Source of the DNA: Maratus speciosus
Lineage: Eukaryota > Arthropoda > Arachnida > Araneae > Salticidae
Reading direction: 5' to 3'
Assembly (NCBI GenBank): GCA_963932465.1
Contig: OZ010788.1
Location: forward strand, 667,204,484 to 667,268,483
DNA length: 64,000 bases
The notes under the pieces are model-generated. The model did no database searches, was not told the DNA's origin, and was given only the letters and a program-made list of their open reading frames with translations. A program made the position numbers and the translations under genes. This document shows positions 45,626-57,147 of the stretch, piece after piece (positions within the stretch are counted from its first letter, which is position 1; every line of letters starts with the position of its first letter).

Positions 45626-45837
45626 GTCTCTGGAAAGTACGTAAAGCGTCAAAATGTTCTTCCATAAAAAATATATAGTTTTTTACGCATAAATAAGTAT
45701 CTACCAAAAACAGATTTAATGTTTTCTTGTGTCCTGCGTCATTCAAAAAACTTTCCCCTGCCTGAATTAAGTTTACTTGCATCAAAGCACGTGAGAGGAG
45801 CAGACGATTTTCATATGAAGATCGGCTGTGGGGTCGT

Positions 45838-45980
45838 GGTTGTGACGTCACACGTAAACAAAAGAGAAGGCAGCGCCATCAGACACAGGATACAGGAAAG
45901 AACAGGGCTAGAGAAAAGAAGGGCTGGTTCATCGGACCTCGGAGAGTGAAACAGGAAGTTACCGGTGATGACGTAGTTAC
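45838..45980. promoter_or_regulatory. GC-richer islet with CRE, ETS and CTCF-core-like motifs
   Basis: It contains a perfect TGACGTCA (45843-45850), CAGCGCCATCAG (45871-45882), ACAGGAAGT (ETS-like, about 45951) and TGACGTAG (about 45969). The base composition is distinctly less AT-rich than its surroundings. No transcription unit could be tied to it. It lies about 0.6 kb beyond the 3-prime end of the P-like transposase. Confidence 0.3.
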
Positions 45981-46571
45981 GATCACTTTGGGTGAGAGGA
46001 ACAATAATAAATAAATAGGATTTAAACGTATCGGGGGTTGTTTTGCGTAAAAATATTAAAAATACATTTAAAATCTTTATATTTATCGCTGTTTCGGACA
46101 TAGTTTATTATAATGCTATTAACTTTCATGGCTAATATTAATGTTGAATGATTTACATGAAAAAAATATTTAAATACAATTGAAAGATTGAAAGAATAAT
46201 ATATGAAAGAATATATATATTTCATACTTTTTAAAATTAACAAAAGTATTTAAATGCTTGCATTTCACACACTTTCTCTCTCTATTAAATTACTCTTTAG
46301 TTAAATATAAGGGGGTTATTTTTTAATTTATATAACATTAGCATGGAATTTCATCAAGAAGAAAATGCAAATATTTTAAAACAAAAATTCCAAATTTGTT
46401 GCATTTTACAAAATATACTTAAAATCCACCTTTTACTTAGGTGAGAAAATTATAAGTGATAATAAAATGCAAAATAATTATTAATCAGTTAATAAATAAT
46501 AATAATTTAATAAATAAAAATTTTAATAAATAATAATCGTAATGTTTCACCTCGAAAATGCATTGTCCTGA

Positions 46572-48828
46572 TTACTTTTTCCATTTATTTGATTTTTGTT
46601 GGGCTTTTCTTATACTGACAAGTGATGCGGCCCTGTTCAAGTGCCTTATTCTTATAAATGTTCTTACTCGTGAAAATAGATGAATAGCTTGAAAGTGAAT
46701 ATGGGGAAAACGTGTTTTAAGCTCTGTGGTCATGTTTTTAATGACATTCCTGCCTTTACGAAAATTATCTCCGTGAATTTCTCGAAATATAAAGTCCATC
46801 TCTCTAACAGTTTTCATCCATGATGAAGATGGAATCGTTAAGCCTCCTGCTGAAAGTAATGAAATCCAATTCCCATATTCTGGAATTTCAGTAAGATTTT
46901 TTGTTTGGGTTCCAAGTGTTGTATCATTGTATTTTAATTTCATTCTGTAAGCTATGAACCCTGCAATAAAAGCCAGAGCTTCCTCTTCACTTTTGGAGAG
47001 CGTTATGTCAGAATTGGATTCCCATTTGAAAAACATATTCTCATTCATATCATCAAAATTTATAAAACTTTCTTCTGTTCCACTTTCATCGAATGAAATT
47101 TCCTCGATTACGGCATCTGCGTCCGAAAGGAATGCATTCTTTAATACTTCACTTGTTAAGTATGCGTAGTTTTCAATAGTTTGTCCGTGATTAATTTTTG
47201 CCGATAAATTTGGAAGTTTATTCGCTAATAGCAGTTTTTTTACACGTATTATTACTTCTGAGGGTGAGGGATGATCATTAAAACGGCCAAGACCTCTAAT
47301 TTGACTGAATAAGCTTTCCAAAGCGTCTTGAGTGAGTCTTGAGGTTAAAATATATTTAATGCCATCAAATTTAAGAGAGCTATATAAACCAAAGAGAGAG
47401 TTGATTGATATTATGATTGCTTTTTGGAAAGGTAACATGCTTTGTTTGCCAGATACACGAAGTTCGGAAATTTCTTTTTTCAGGGAATTTAATACAGTTA
47501 TCTGGTGATTTAGGTATTTTTCGTGGCCAAAAGCAGCTTTTAATGGCTTATTATTCGGAGGCTCTGGACATTTACTATTCATAATGTCAAAAAAACTGTC
47601 TATCAGCATAAAGAATTCCGATGCTTTAATATTTCCAGTGCAGTGGCGAATTGCTTTTGCCGTTGTAGCAGAAAATAATGTTTTCGCCGGTGCAACTTTT
47701 TGACGTTCATTTCCTTTCACATAAAGCATTTGGGGTTTAAGTTTGTGGCAAAGTTTAATTTCACCATCGTCTTTTTCTAAAGTTTGATGAATGATGGATT
47801 TGTCAAGCAATGTGCCATCACTTAAAACTAATCCTTTATCCAAAAAAATGATTTCGCAATAATTTTAAATAATGGGGTAAATCCGCAAAAACCCATATTT
47901 TAGATGACGGATCGGATGGACTGTCAAAACACGAATTTGTTTCAGAAATGTCTAATTCTTTCCATAATGTCTGACTTCCACCCAAATCCGAAACAATTGC
48001 TACTACTTTAATGCCTATATCCTCAATGCTTTTGATAATCGACAACAAAAGACTCTTGTTCATTTGTTTATCAAAGTCGAAATATATGGGCTGCTTCCAT
48101 TGTGAAATCAAACCTCTTATCAAAACAAACTGAACTTTTTTAAAAGGCCCTAGTACTTCGTCTAATTTTGAATCGTAACATAATCTTTGGTCAACGTGCA
48201 TTTCATCGAAACTCAAAACACATAATTTATCTCTTGGACTGGAGCTTTCACAGTTCTTTTTCATCAGAAGCAAAACATCATGCAAGATTCCAGGATAACA
48301 CGTATATTTAGCACTCCATCTTTTTAATGTACTGGCACTCGGCAGGGGAAATCCAACCTTCTCCTTCCAAAAATCGTATGACTTTGTTGACAAGGCTCTC
48401 AAAACAATAGCTTGTGATATTTCTTCTGGAGACCATTTAATCCTTTTTTTCTCTATTAAAGAATTTAATTGGTTCTCAGTAAAAATACTACTTACGCTTT
48501 CTTTAATTTTTATCAGCTTTGCATTTTCTTTAGATAAAGAATCTAACATTCTCTTTTGCTGATTCAGTTTTGTTGTTGAGGTTGTTTTAAAGAATACATT
48601 TCGTTTCAGTTTTTGAGTAAGTATCCTCTCTCTTTGGTTTTTACCCTTTTTTAAAATGGTTAACATAGTTCTTGTTTTATTCAGTTCTTGTTTCATATCT
48701 TCTATTTTCTTTTGCAAATTTTCACAGTTTTGGCAGTTGCCATTATGCGCTTCGATTTCATCCGTATTACCTATATTGCAGGGTGCAATACTATCATTAT
48801 CAAGATTATTCTCTTCGATCACTACCAT
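46572..48828 (-). pseudogene. P-element-like transposase, one frameshift
   Basis: The 5-prime frame (48828-47836, 330 codons) starts with an ATG directly after TAA. It has a Leu/Lys/Glu-rich coiled-coil-like region (about residues 35-115) and the P-transposase catalytic start LCVLSFDEMHVD (D208), then VAIVSDLGGS (D281) and FADLPHYLKLLRN. It breaks at an A7 run (plus strand 47842-47848). Dropping one base joins LRNHF to LDKGLVLSDGTLL in the 3-prime frame (47843-46572, about 423 codons), which has no ATG of its own. The 3-prime frame holds LIDSFFDIMNSK (about residue 80) and LTQDALESLFSQIRG (about 170-184), matching the family's catalytic acidic motif. The combined length is about 750 residues. 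No N-terminal THAP zinc finger was found. P transposases cut and paste DNA in the nucleus using GTP. Terminal inverted repeats were not identified. Confidence 0.9.
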
Positions 48829-48829
48829 T

Positions 48830-50022
48830 TAAAACCAAAGAAGACGTTAGGCTAGCCATAATTTAAATGGCGCGAATCTGCAAATTATGTGGAATACTGT
48901 CGAATCAATTTTAAAAACATCCATATGCCTTGAAGGAAAAATGCTGTATGGTAAGTTTTATTTTCTATTTCTTTATTAATATTTGAATTTAGTACTCAGT
49001 TTCTGTCATTTGTAATTGTAGTATCAGTTGATCGAACCGAATTCAAACTCATTCATTCTATGTTTCATAACTACACATTTTCTAAGTAGTACCTACTTTT
49101 GAAGTGTATCTGTTTATAGATATTTTTCTATTTTGCATTTATAAATTAAATTGTATTGTGTAATTGAACGAGATTTTTATCTTTTTTCTACCTGTGTGTT
49201 CGGAAATACTAAGATTTTATATAAATTGTATATATTTATTTACTTTTTTATTCGGACTACTTCTTCATTTTATGATTCATTTTCAAGTGTTATTTATAGG
49301 AGAGATGTAAATTTCCTGAGATCCCCAAAAGTTTATTTTTGGCAAGATTTTTCTTTTGCTTATTGAAGGGAGGGAGGGGGGGGGGGGGGTAGAACCCCTT
49401 TGACAATAACAATTATTATTCACAAAATAAGGCTTCTTAGGTTTATTAAATATGTTTGTCAGTGAATTTTCATTACTTATCTGAAATTGTGATTAAATTT
49501 TGTTTTATCATTGTACCGCAAAACTTTTTAAACTGGTGCAAAAGCATGATTTAATAAACATGTGTTAATTATTTTAAATTGTAGTTTTCCTCCATCTTGA
49601 AAATTTCTGTAACACATTAAATCGGGCATTTAGTCTTGGTGCCATTTTGAATTCTTTTGCCATTTAGTCTTGGTACCATTTTGAATTCTTTTGCCAAGTG
49701 GTGCATGATATGGAATTTTTCCCAAACTGGGTTATGAGTTTTAGGAGTTTTTCAGTTATCATACTTAGCAAGTTTTTGACATTTGACAGTTTTATCTATG
49801 ATTTAACCATGATCTGAAATAAGTTATTTTTTCAATGTGTTAGAATATCCATATATCTGTGTATAAGCTTAAATTTGTACAATTATAGTAATTTTTAAAA
49901 GTACAAGTGCAAGAAGAGTTGCTATGACATTTAGTTTTAATTGTTAATTTTTCTATTGACTAATGAAATTGTTTATTTGTAATTTTTAATTCTTTCTCCA
50001 TTTACTAATTAGTATTTCTCAG
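48830..50022. other. AT-rich stretch upstream of the P-like transposase
   Basis: It contains a poly(G) run near 49378-49390 and a 34-bp exact tandem duplication with one mismatch at 49627-49694 (CATTTAGTCTTGGTGCCATT...). No THAP exon was found on the minus strand. Confidence 0.5.
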
Positions 50023-50024
50023 TA

Positions 50025-50698
50025 CAGTAGACTCCCTCAAATCCATATAGCTTGAGACGAGAGCTTGTGCGGATTTTAGAATTTTGTGGATTGTGGATAT
50101 CTGTTTATTGCTTTGTTTACATTTTTTAAACAGTAAATTAATTTGAATTTAATTAATAATACAATCGAAATTATAAAGATTGCTCACAATATAGTAAAAT
50201 ATTAAAATATTTAAGTAAAATTATAAAAATTAAGATAATTTTTAAAATGGTTAAAAATATTAAAAGTAAAGGTCAAGTAAATAATAATAATGTATAATTA
50301 AATATGCGTAATAAAGATTAGATACATTTTTCTTAAATTATTCAATAAAATTTGCCTCATAAAAATACCCTACTAATCCACATCAAAATCTAAGGAAGTT
50401 TTATTTCATGTTTAGACAGACTTAATAACCCCAAAAGCTTCTATATTTTGTAAAAATATTGTGATTACCAATAATATCAGCAATTTCTTGAATTTTTTCA
50501 GAAATTAATTTATTTTTCCTTCATTAAAAAGCATGATTTCAGTAATATTAATTACACATTAAAATACATACAGCATTGATATAAAAAATAAACAAGTCTT
50601 AATTTTTTTTCCTATATCTAAATTGAAAGTTTCATTGTTTACATCTGCGATGATGTACTACGGATTTCAGGCATTTGCAGATTTGAGGGAGTCTACTG
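50025..50698. mobile_element. Complete pogo/Tigger-like MITE, 674 bp
   Basis: CAGTAGACTCCCTCAAATCC at the left mirrors ATTTGAGGGAGTCTACTG at the right; TA flanks both (50023-50024, 50699-50700). Subterminal GCGGATTT and GTTTACATTTT are mirrored by GTTTACATCTGCG...CGGATTTC. There is no transposase. A left-half copy lies at 8045-8245. Confidence 0.92.
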
Positions 50699-51207
50699 TA
50701 TCATATAATTACAGGTTTGTTTTGAAAACTTTATAATTTTGGGTAACCATTAACCAAGAAAAAAATAGATTTTAATCAATGAAATCAGATACTTTTTAAC
50801 GTCTTCATATTATCTTTGTATTTAGGGATGTGTGGGGGAGTATCTGAATTCTTCTTGGATTTTGAAAAATTGCTGTAATTGTATAAACCTAGACTTACAC
50901 TGATACTTGTATATCCTAACCACACAGAAAAAGTACCTAGCTAAAAGCATTGTTAAATCATAGCTGAAACTGTCACATGTCAAAAACTTGTTTAAAGCCT
51001 TATTATGACTGAAAAGCGCAAAATTCAAACTCAAATGACCTGTTTTTTTACTAATGTCAAAGTCAAAAGTATTAAGAAAATTTGTTACAACAATTTAAAA
51101 TGTATATATTAACCATTTGTCAATAGCTGTCCTTAAGGGTGTGTAACAGTTGTTGCCCCACATCATGGCCTTGTGAACAGAAAAAAAAAATTAATAAAGA
51201 ATAACTA

Positions 51208-51383
51208 CAGTAAACTCTCTGTAAGGCGGACTCTGTGTAAGACGGAAATCTCTCTAACTCGGAAAGATTTTCAAGTCCCTGCGGATCCATAGACATAGAG
51301 TAAAATTTGTCTAAGGCGGAATATTGTCTACTACGGAAAATTTTCTCGGTCCCGATCGATTCCGCTTTATACAGAGTTTACTG
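51208..51383. mobile_element. Complete 176-bp pogo-like MITE
   Basis: CAGTAAACTCTCTGTAAGGC at the left mirrors GCTTTATACAGAGTTTACTG at the right, flanked by TA. GACGGAAAT and ACTACGGAAAATT motifs occur inside. An end fragment of the same family is at 17006-17090. Confidence 0.92.
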
Positions 51384-51719
51384 TAATTTTTTTTTTTTTT
51401 TTTTTAGGGGGGGGGGGGGGTAGAGAAAACGTAGATTATTTATTCCTTTTACCTTAAATTTGAACACACTACATTTTTGCTAAGCAATAGTTTCTATGTG
51501 TCAGTTTTCAGAAGCTTGTCTACAGATCAACGGAGGAAATCCCTGACAAGATTATCACCGAACAGATTCTTTTTTTTTACTTTCTTCTATCTTTACAAGA
51601 AGTATTGGATTCATGAAAATTTTCGAATTCCGGTTTTTGACGGATTTACACGTTTTAAGGGTCAAAGAACCTGAAAAACATGTTTTTACAAAATGCTTGT
51701 CTGTGTGTGACACAAATTT

Positions 51720-52265
51720 TGTGGGTGCTCTATCTCAAGAACTAATGAACAGAATTTAATAAAAATTTATATTCAGTTAGTCCCTGATATAAATTGGATT
51801 AGTTTTTGGTGTAAATCGCTTAACACGTGGCACTGTTATGCTATGCAGCATTTTTCAAGATTTCCACAAGAATTAAAGCATTGAATTTCATCAAACTTCA
51901 TATTCAGTTAGTCCTTGACAGGAATTGATGTTTTATACATTTTTGTGTAAATCGTTCAACAGGTGGTGCTGCTGTGCTGCATTTTTTGTGATTTCTGCAA
52001 TAGCCCTATCTCAAGAACTAATGCTTGGATTTTCAGCAAACTTCAGATTCAGGTATGCCTTGATATGAATTACTGCTGTTTATGTTTTGGGGCAAATTGC
52101 TCAACAGGTGGCACTGCTATGCTGCATTTTTCAGAATTTTCACTATAGTTCTATCTCAATTTATTGAGATAGAACTATAGTTATATAGTAGCGCATTAGT
52201 TATAACTAATGCGCGAATTTTCATCAAACTTCAAATTCAGATATATTTTGATTTGAAGTGGTGCT
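51720..52265 (+). repeat. ~130-140-bp tandem array, about four units
   Basis: CTATCTCAAGAACTAATG (about 51731, 52010) and AACAGGTGGCACTGCTATGC (variants at about 51826, 51958, 52102) with AAACTTCAnATTCAGnTA recur in phase. Units are diverged. Two perfect palindromes sit in the last unit (52142-52181 and 52191-52214). Confidence 0.8.
52142..52214. repeat. Two adjacent perfect palindromes
   Basis: ACTATAGTTCTATCTCAAT and its exact reverse complement are separated by 2 nt (52142-52181). Ten bases later GCGCATTAGT-TATA-ACTAATGCGC is a perfect 24-bp palindrome (52191-52214). Both interrupt the tandem unit at the normal CTATCTCAAGAACTAATGC position and reuse its text. Confidence 0.95.
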
Positions 52266-52792
52266 AAATTGATGTAATTTCTTGTGTTATTTAAATGATT
52301 TAATTGACGTGATTTATATAGAAGAAAGTTTTGTGATGGCCACAACGTACTAGTTTTATTTGATGACCACACAAACTTTGGGAAAAAAGGGCCAAGGAAA
52401 TGATTTACAATTTGTCAAGGATTCTTGAAATCCAGCTATAAACGCACCTTATTCCTGGGTGTGTCACTGTGTATTTCAGGCGAGCTTTTTCAAACTGTGA
52501 TTGCGTTGTACAAAGAGTGTTACCAATATAAAACATACAATGTGAACTTAAAAAGTTCACTGTCTTAATTAAAAGGCGACTAAAATAATGAAAAAAGATG
52601 TTGCAAGTAAAAAATATACAATTGTTTAATTTAAATAAAATGCATATTTTTTAACTTGTAACATTTTTTTTTTCATTATTTTAGTTGCCTCTTAAGTAAG
52701 ACGGTGAAAAAACAGTTCACATTGTATGTTTTATATTTGAATCAAGGTAAAAAATTGTGTTTAGTCTTGAGTTATTTGAGTGTTACCAATTT

Positions 52793-52950
52793 AGCAGATT
52801 TTTTTATTCAAAATATCTACCAGAATTTTTAAATAGTTACCTTCACTTTATTTTTAACTATGGAATATTTATCAATAAATAAAACAAAAGATACTATTAG
52901 AAATTTTGCATCATTGGAGGGAGGGGGGAGCACATTAACTAGTTTGAAAG
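52793..52950. mobile_element. Partial family F MITE
   Basis: AGTGTTACCAATTTAGCAGA then ACCAGAATTTTTAAATAGTT resembles the left half of 9940-10114. The right end is not evident. Confidence 0.5.
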
Positions 52951-53094
52951 GGGAAGGGATCTTATGAAAGGTCTTGCACTTGGCCTCGCTGTTGCTAAAG
53001 CGAAGTAATTCTCTGTCCAGACTTTTATCACAGGGCCATAATATCATGTTTGTTTTCTTTAAATACATGTTCTATTGTTTTCTTAAACTGACTG

Positions 53095-53500
53095 TACAGT
53101 AATACACTGACTTACGTCAGCAATTGGTTGCAAGACTAGTGATGTAAGTTGAAAATGACATAAATGCAACGGATGTCAATTTGGCCGGATACCAGATGCC
53201 AAATATTTGGCTGCAATTTAAGCCGGATATCCGGCCATAGTATGTTTACTTTTCTACCCCTTCCTTCCTCCCAACTCAGATTAAACGATTTTAAAATATT
53301 ATTTCTTTTAGTTAAACAATTAAAAATTTGTTATTTTAATTTCTTATTTTATACAAAACATAAATATTGAATTTTTAATAATGATTAGAGATGTAACAAT
53401 TATTCGGCCGTAGCTGAATAATCGGCCTATCTGCCGAATATTAAGTCCATTATTTGGCCAAGGTCGAATAATACTGTGAGAAACGTTTTTATATTTACAC
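53095..53500. other. Element-end motifs of pogo and hAT type
   Basis: ACAGTAATACACTGACTTAC (about 53096) resembles a Tigger end. GGCCGGATA...GGATATCCGGCC is an inverted pair at about 53180-53237. TAGAGATGTAACAATTATTC (about 53388) followed by CGGCCGTAGCTGAATAATCG resembles a hAT end with CCGAATA/TATTCGG repeats. No partner ends were found. Confidence 0.45.
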
Positions 53501-53971
53501 AGTAAAACTTTTTAATTTGACAATTTATTTTCATCATGTAGAATGAAAATTTTATTTGAAATTAACAAATTTTCTTCCCCTTAACCTTCATATCTTGAAT
53601 GGGCTTTATCTATTCATTTTTATATAAGACAGTAATTTATCAATCATGTTAAAATTTTTATGCTGTACCAACAAGTACAAAAAGTATCTGTAATAAGCTA
53701 ATGTAATCTATTAAATTTAAAGTTAATCTATTCAAAATTTTCCTAATTGGGCAATACAAGAAAATTCTATTTTTTTTTTTTAAAGCCAAATGGAAATTTA
53801 ATATTTATCCCTTGTTACATAAAAAAAATCTTTCCTTCAGTGATATCTTTAATTAGATCTATAAAGAATATAAATATTTAAGTCGTATATGCTGCAATAA
53901 TTAAGTTTTTCTTTTTTGAGTAAAATGCACTTAAAAGTTAAATATAATTTAAACAATTTTTTTAAGTGTTA

Positions 53972-54342
53972 GTGTTGACTCTAAGCAGCTTTAGCTGGGC
54001 ACAGCGCCCCTTTTTATTTCTTTTTTGCACCCGGCGGCTCTTTTAAACCCTTCTGATGTGCCCGGCTGCCCTTTTTAACATTTCCTATTTGCCCCGTGGC
54101 AATTCAATTGATCCCGGGAAAATATCGCAAATTCTAGGGACTCTAAACAAACCGGTTCAAAATATTTTTAGTAAACAAGGTACAAGTTTAAACCCTTTTT
54201 GAAAAAAATAGGCCCTTTTTATAGAATAGTGTTCCCTTTTTGAAAAAATGTACCCTTTTTTAGAATAGTGTTATGGCCCGGCTTATAGTGTTATAGTTAG
54301 AATAGGGCCCGGCGACCCTTTTTTTTTTCTAGAGTCAACACT
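53972..54342. mobile_element. GC-richer MITE with AGTGTTGACTCT ends
   Basis: AGTGTTGACTCTAAG at the left mirrors CTAGAGTCAACACT at the right. Flanks are AAGTGTT and AAGTGTC (6 of 7 identical). The interior has repeated GCCCGGC and CCCTTTTT blocks. A related end GATTCAACACTA with GGGCCGCCGGGCACTGCACC lies at 54900-54957. Confidence 0.75.
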
Positions 54343-54839
54343 AAGTGTCTTACTAATTCATATTAAATAATAAAGGAATTACAAATACTAAATTTTTTTA
54401 TTTGGTATGTATGTTTTACATCACTATTTTCTTTTATATTTATCTGAAACTTGAAATTTATGTTGTCTAGTAATTTTAAAATTTTGTGATTATTTTAAAA
54501 TGTAACAGTCAACAGCATATATAATATCAATTATAACAATACAGTACCTAAGATACGATACTATATAGTCAATATTTATTTTCCTTACAGATATTTCCTT
54601 CCTCTAAATCTGAAAACATTCACTAAACACTTCTTAAAAGTGCTTGCTGTCTGTTTGCATACCCCCCCCCCCCCCTCCCAAAAAAAAAAGAAAGTCTTTT
54701 TTGTTAATTATGAGCTTCATAAAGTCTGCACTTGTTTCTTTCCACCATTTTAGAGGATATTCCTTTCTATCAGTAATTTTTCTTATGATATTAATGGTGG
54801 ATTTTGATTATAAAGAAGAGCAATTTGGCACAGTGAAAC

Positions 54840-54960
54840 TCTCTTAAAGGCCATGGGGGGCATAGAAAGTGTTAAGAAGGGTCCCCTAGTGCATTGAAAG
54901 GATTAAAAAGGGCCGCCGGGCACTGCACCCTTCTAAAATGGCTTAGATTCAACACTAATG
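54840..54960. mobile_element. Fragment related to the 53972-54342 MITE
   Basis: AGGGCCGCCGGGCACTGCAC then TTAGATTCAACACTAATG resembles the ends of the neighbouring MITE in inverse orientation. The other end is unclear. Confidence 0.5.
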
Positions 54961-55075
54961 TAAGCCATAATATGAAAAAAATTTTTATTCTTTTGAAGCA
55001 TTCCAAAACCTTATAAAAGTGGTATGAATTTTTTGTAAAATATTGAAATATAATCTTAATAACTTGAAATATATA

Positions 55076-56028
55076 CAGGGTGATTATAATTAAAGTTTGT
55101 TTCAAAACGATCTAAAAAACGAACCACAGATTAGAATGACGTCAAAATTGAACAGAGTATCATTGAAGAAGGGGGTAAGAACATGAACCAAAAAAATGTT
55201 CCATATTTTAGCGACAGATGGCGCTGTAAGCGTCAGAATTTCGACTAAAAATGTCTGCTTCAATGCTTCGTCTGTCCACAGAATTTACCACGGCCAATCA
55301 TTGTCCACTTCCATGCGAGCAAGAAATTCCAAAGCAAAACCCTCTCTTGCTGCAGGTCAGAAGGAAACAACTCCTGCACATAGCAAATTTTGTACGGATA
55401 GCATTGCAGGATGTTTTGTAGAATGTTATGCACTGTGCTCACAGACCTGTCCAATGTTCCGGCAATTCTCCGTGCACTGCATGGTTGCACACTACCGCTC
55501 GACTCCTCCTGAACTGCTGTGGCTACTTCTTCAACTACCGCCAAATCACATCTTTTCCTTCCTCTACCAGACTGCACATCAAACGAACCTGCATTTCCGA
55601 ATTTTTTCATCATTTTTACCAGACCCATGAAAGTCATCGGTCCAACGCCTTTTTTCATACGCTTGAGGGTCCTGAACTTCTGCAGAGCTACTGGTGCAGA
55701 ATCACCGTTCTTGTAATAAAGCTTGGCAAGCAGAGCGGGGTCCTTCATTGAGACACTCATGGCGAGCGTCGGAGATGCAAAATGAGGGAACTCCGTTTAC
55801 CCAACGCTTTCATAACACCTGAAATGGCCGTTCGCATACCAGGTATTTTAATTTACATCTTCTGACGCTTACAGCGCCATCTGTCTCTAAAATTTGGAAC
55901 TATTTTTTGGGTGGTGCATGTTCTTTCCCCCTCCTTCAATAACACATCGTTCAATTTTGACGTCATTCAAATCAGTGGTTCGTTTTTTAGAGCGTTTTGA
56001 AACTTAAACTTTAATTATAATCACTCTG
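55076..56028. mobile_element. Mariner-type element with ~180-bp inverted arms and a transposase N-terminal fragment
   Basis: CAGGGTGATTATAATTAAAG at the left mirrors CTTTAATTATAATCACTCTG at the right, TA outside both. The arms (about 55076-55260 and 55845-56028) are mirrored and both contain the CAGATGGCGCTGTAAGCGTC block. The centre carries the coding remnant at 55260-55760. Confidence 0.9.
55225..55760 (-). pseudogene. N-terminal part of a mariner-like (DUF4817/HTH) transposase
   Basis: Reading from 55760 the protein starts MSVSMKDPALLAKLYYKNGD, followed by an FRTLKRMKKGVGPMT segment and a GRGRKR...VEEVATAV segment. It then has SARRIAGTLDRSVSTVHNIL (helix-turn-helix) and YPYKICYVQEL. This order is typical of arthropod mariner-like transposases that begin with a DUF4817-like helical domain. 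Near 55275-55300 the frame slips: another frame reads DNDWPW, a stop, then ILWTDEA, the first catalytic Asp motif. The rest of the catalytic domain is absent because the right-hand arm starts there. It is a dead fragment. Confidence 0.8.
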
Positions 56029-56615
56029 TATTTAATGCTCTGATATTTATTACTACATCTTTATTATACATTTGTGTCTCAGAACTTGGCTATGATCTTG
56101 GCAAAATTGATCTCACTCTTGGCATAATCATAATTGCAGTAGCCTCTACAACAAAGAAGTATGAGGGAAAGCATAAAACAAATTGAATGTCAAGCATAGC
56201 CAAGGGCAGCTTTATTAAAAGATGAAAAAATGTTACTTTTGGAGTGGAAAACATCTATTAGTTAGGGATAGAAAAAAACAGAACTTTTTAATTTAAAGTA
56301 CTAACTGCAAATACAGACCATTAAATGGGTAATAATGCTGATATTTAATATTTTTAGATGTGATGTGAATTATGGGTCTGAATATTCATTCTTCAAATTA
56401 TATTTACTTTCTTTGAATTAATATATTTTGGTTAGCATGTACACATGCACATGTGTAAAATTGAGATTTATGCAAAGTAATTTTGTAAAGTATATACAGG
56501 GTGTTTATAAAGTCCCGGACCCATTTTGATGTTTAATAACTCATAAAATAATAAAGATAGATAAAAATTAATAACATAAATGGTTAGATAGACTCAAAAA
56601 GTTTCATGACCCTTG

Positions 56616-57020
56616 TCAATGAACTTCCACATGTGCCCCCTTCGTCGCACGGAGAATATCAAGTCGATAGTCAATTTCACGCCAGGTAGTGGCAAGTATG
56701 TCGGCATCCACAGAGGCTATTGCGGTTGTAATTCTGGCTTTTAAGTCATCAATGTTCGACACTCTCCTCCTGTAAACATTGTCCTTTACAAATCCCCAAA
56801 GGAAAAAGTCCAGCGGCGTTATATCAGATGATCTGGGTAGCCAAGGAATTGGACCTCCTCGCCCAATCCATCTTCCTGGAAAATGGTCATTCAAAGAAGT
56901 ACGAACGATGGTACCCCAATGAGGTGGTGCGCCATCTTGTTGCAAAATGACATGTGGCTGAAGCTCTTCTAGTTGTGGAAATACGAAGTTTTCCAACATT
57001 GTGTCGAACATTGATGACTT
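56616..57020 (-). pseudogene. C-terminal part of a mariner-like transposase
   Basis: The protein reads ...FVFPQLEELQPHVILQQDGA then PPHWGTIVR, a RWIGRGGPIPW segment, SSDITPLDFFLWGFVKDNVY and ATTWREIDYRLDILRATKGA, ending VEVH and a stop. QQDGAPPHW carries the second catalytic Asp and SSDITPLDFFLWG the third, as in mariner. The open frame begins within the opposite arm (the first ~17 residues, from 57065, are arm sequence in an unrelated sense), so the true N-terminus is missing. Confidence 0.88.
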
Positions 57021-57147
57021 AAAAGCCAGAATTACAACCGCAATAGCCTCTGTGGATGCCGACATGCTTGCCGCTACCTGGCGTGAAATTGACTATCGAC
57101 TTGATATTCTCCGTGCGACGAAGGGGGCACACGTGGAAGTTCATTGA
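57000..57147 (+). pseudogene. Duplicate 3-prime coding end of the same transposase on the opposite arm
   Basis: On the plus strand GATGACTTAAAAGCCAGAAT encodes DDLKARITTAIASVDAD..., continuing through WREIDYRLDILRATKGAHVE to VH and TGA at about 57147. It is the inverted duplicate of the C-terminus read from 56616 on the minus strand, with a small number of differences (for example ACATGCTTGCC against CATACTTGCC). Confidence 0.85.

Noticed and set aside
45525..45851. 108-codon minus-strand open frame
   Set aside because: It crosses a TA microsatellite (Tyr/Ile run) and a poly(C) tract and has no recognisable domain.
48867..48955. Plus-strand ATG with MARICKLCG... and a GTAAGT donor, considered as a divergent first exon or THAP start
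   Set aside because: The frame meets a stop after 15 codons, before the donor. The transposase is on the other strand, and a THAP cysteine/histidine pattern cannot be completed from the sequence.
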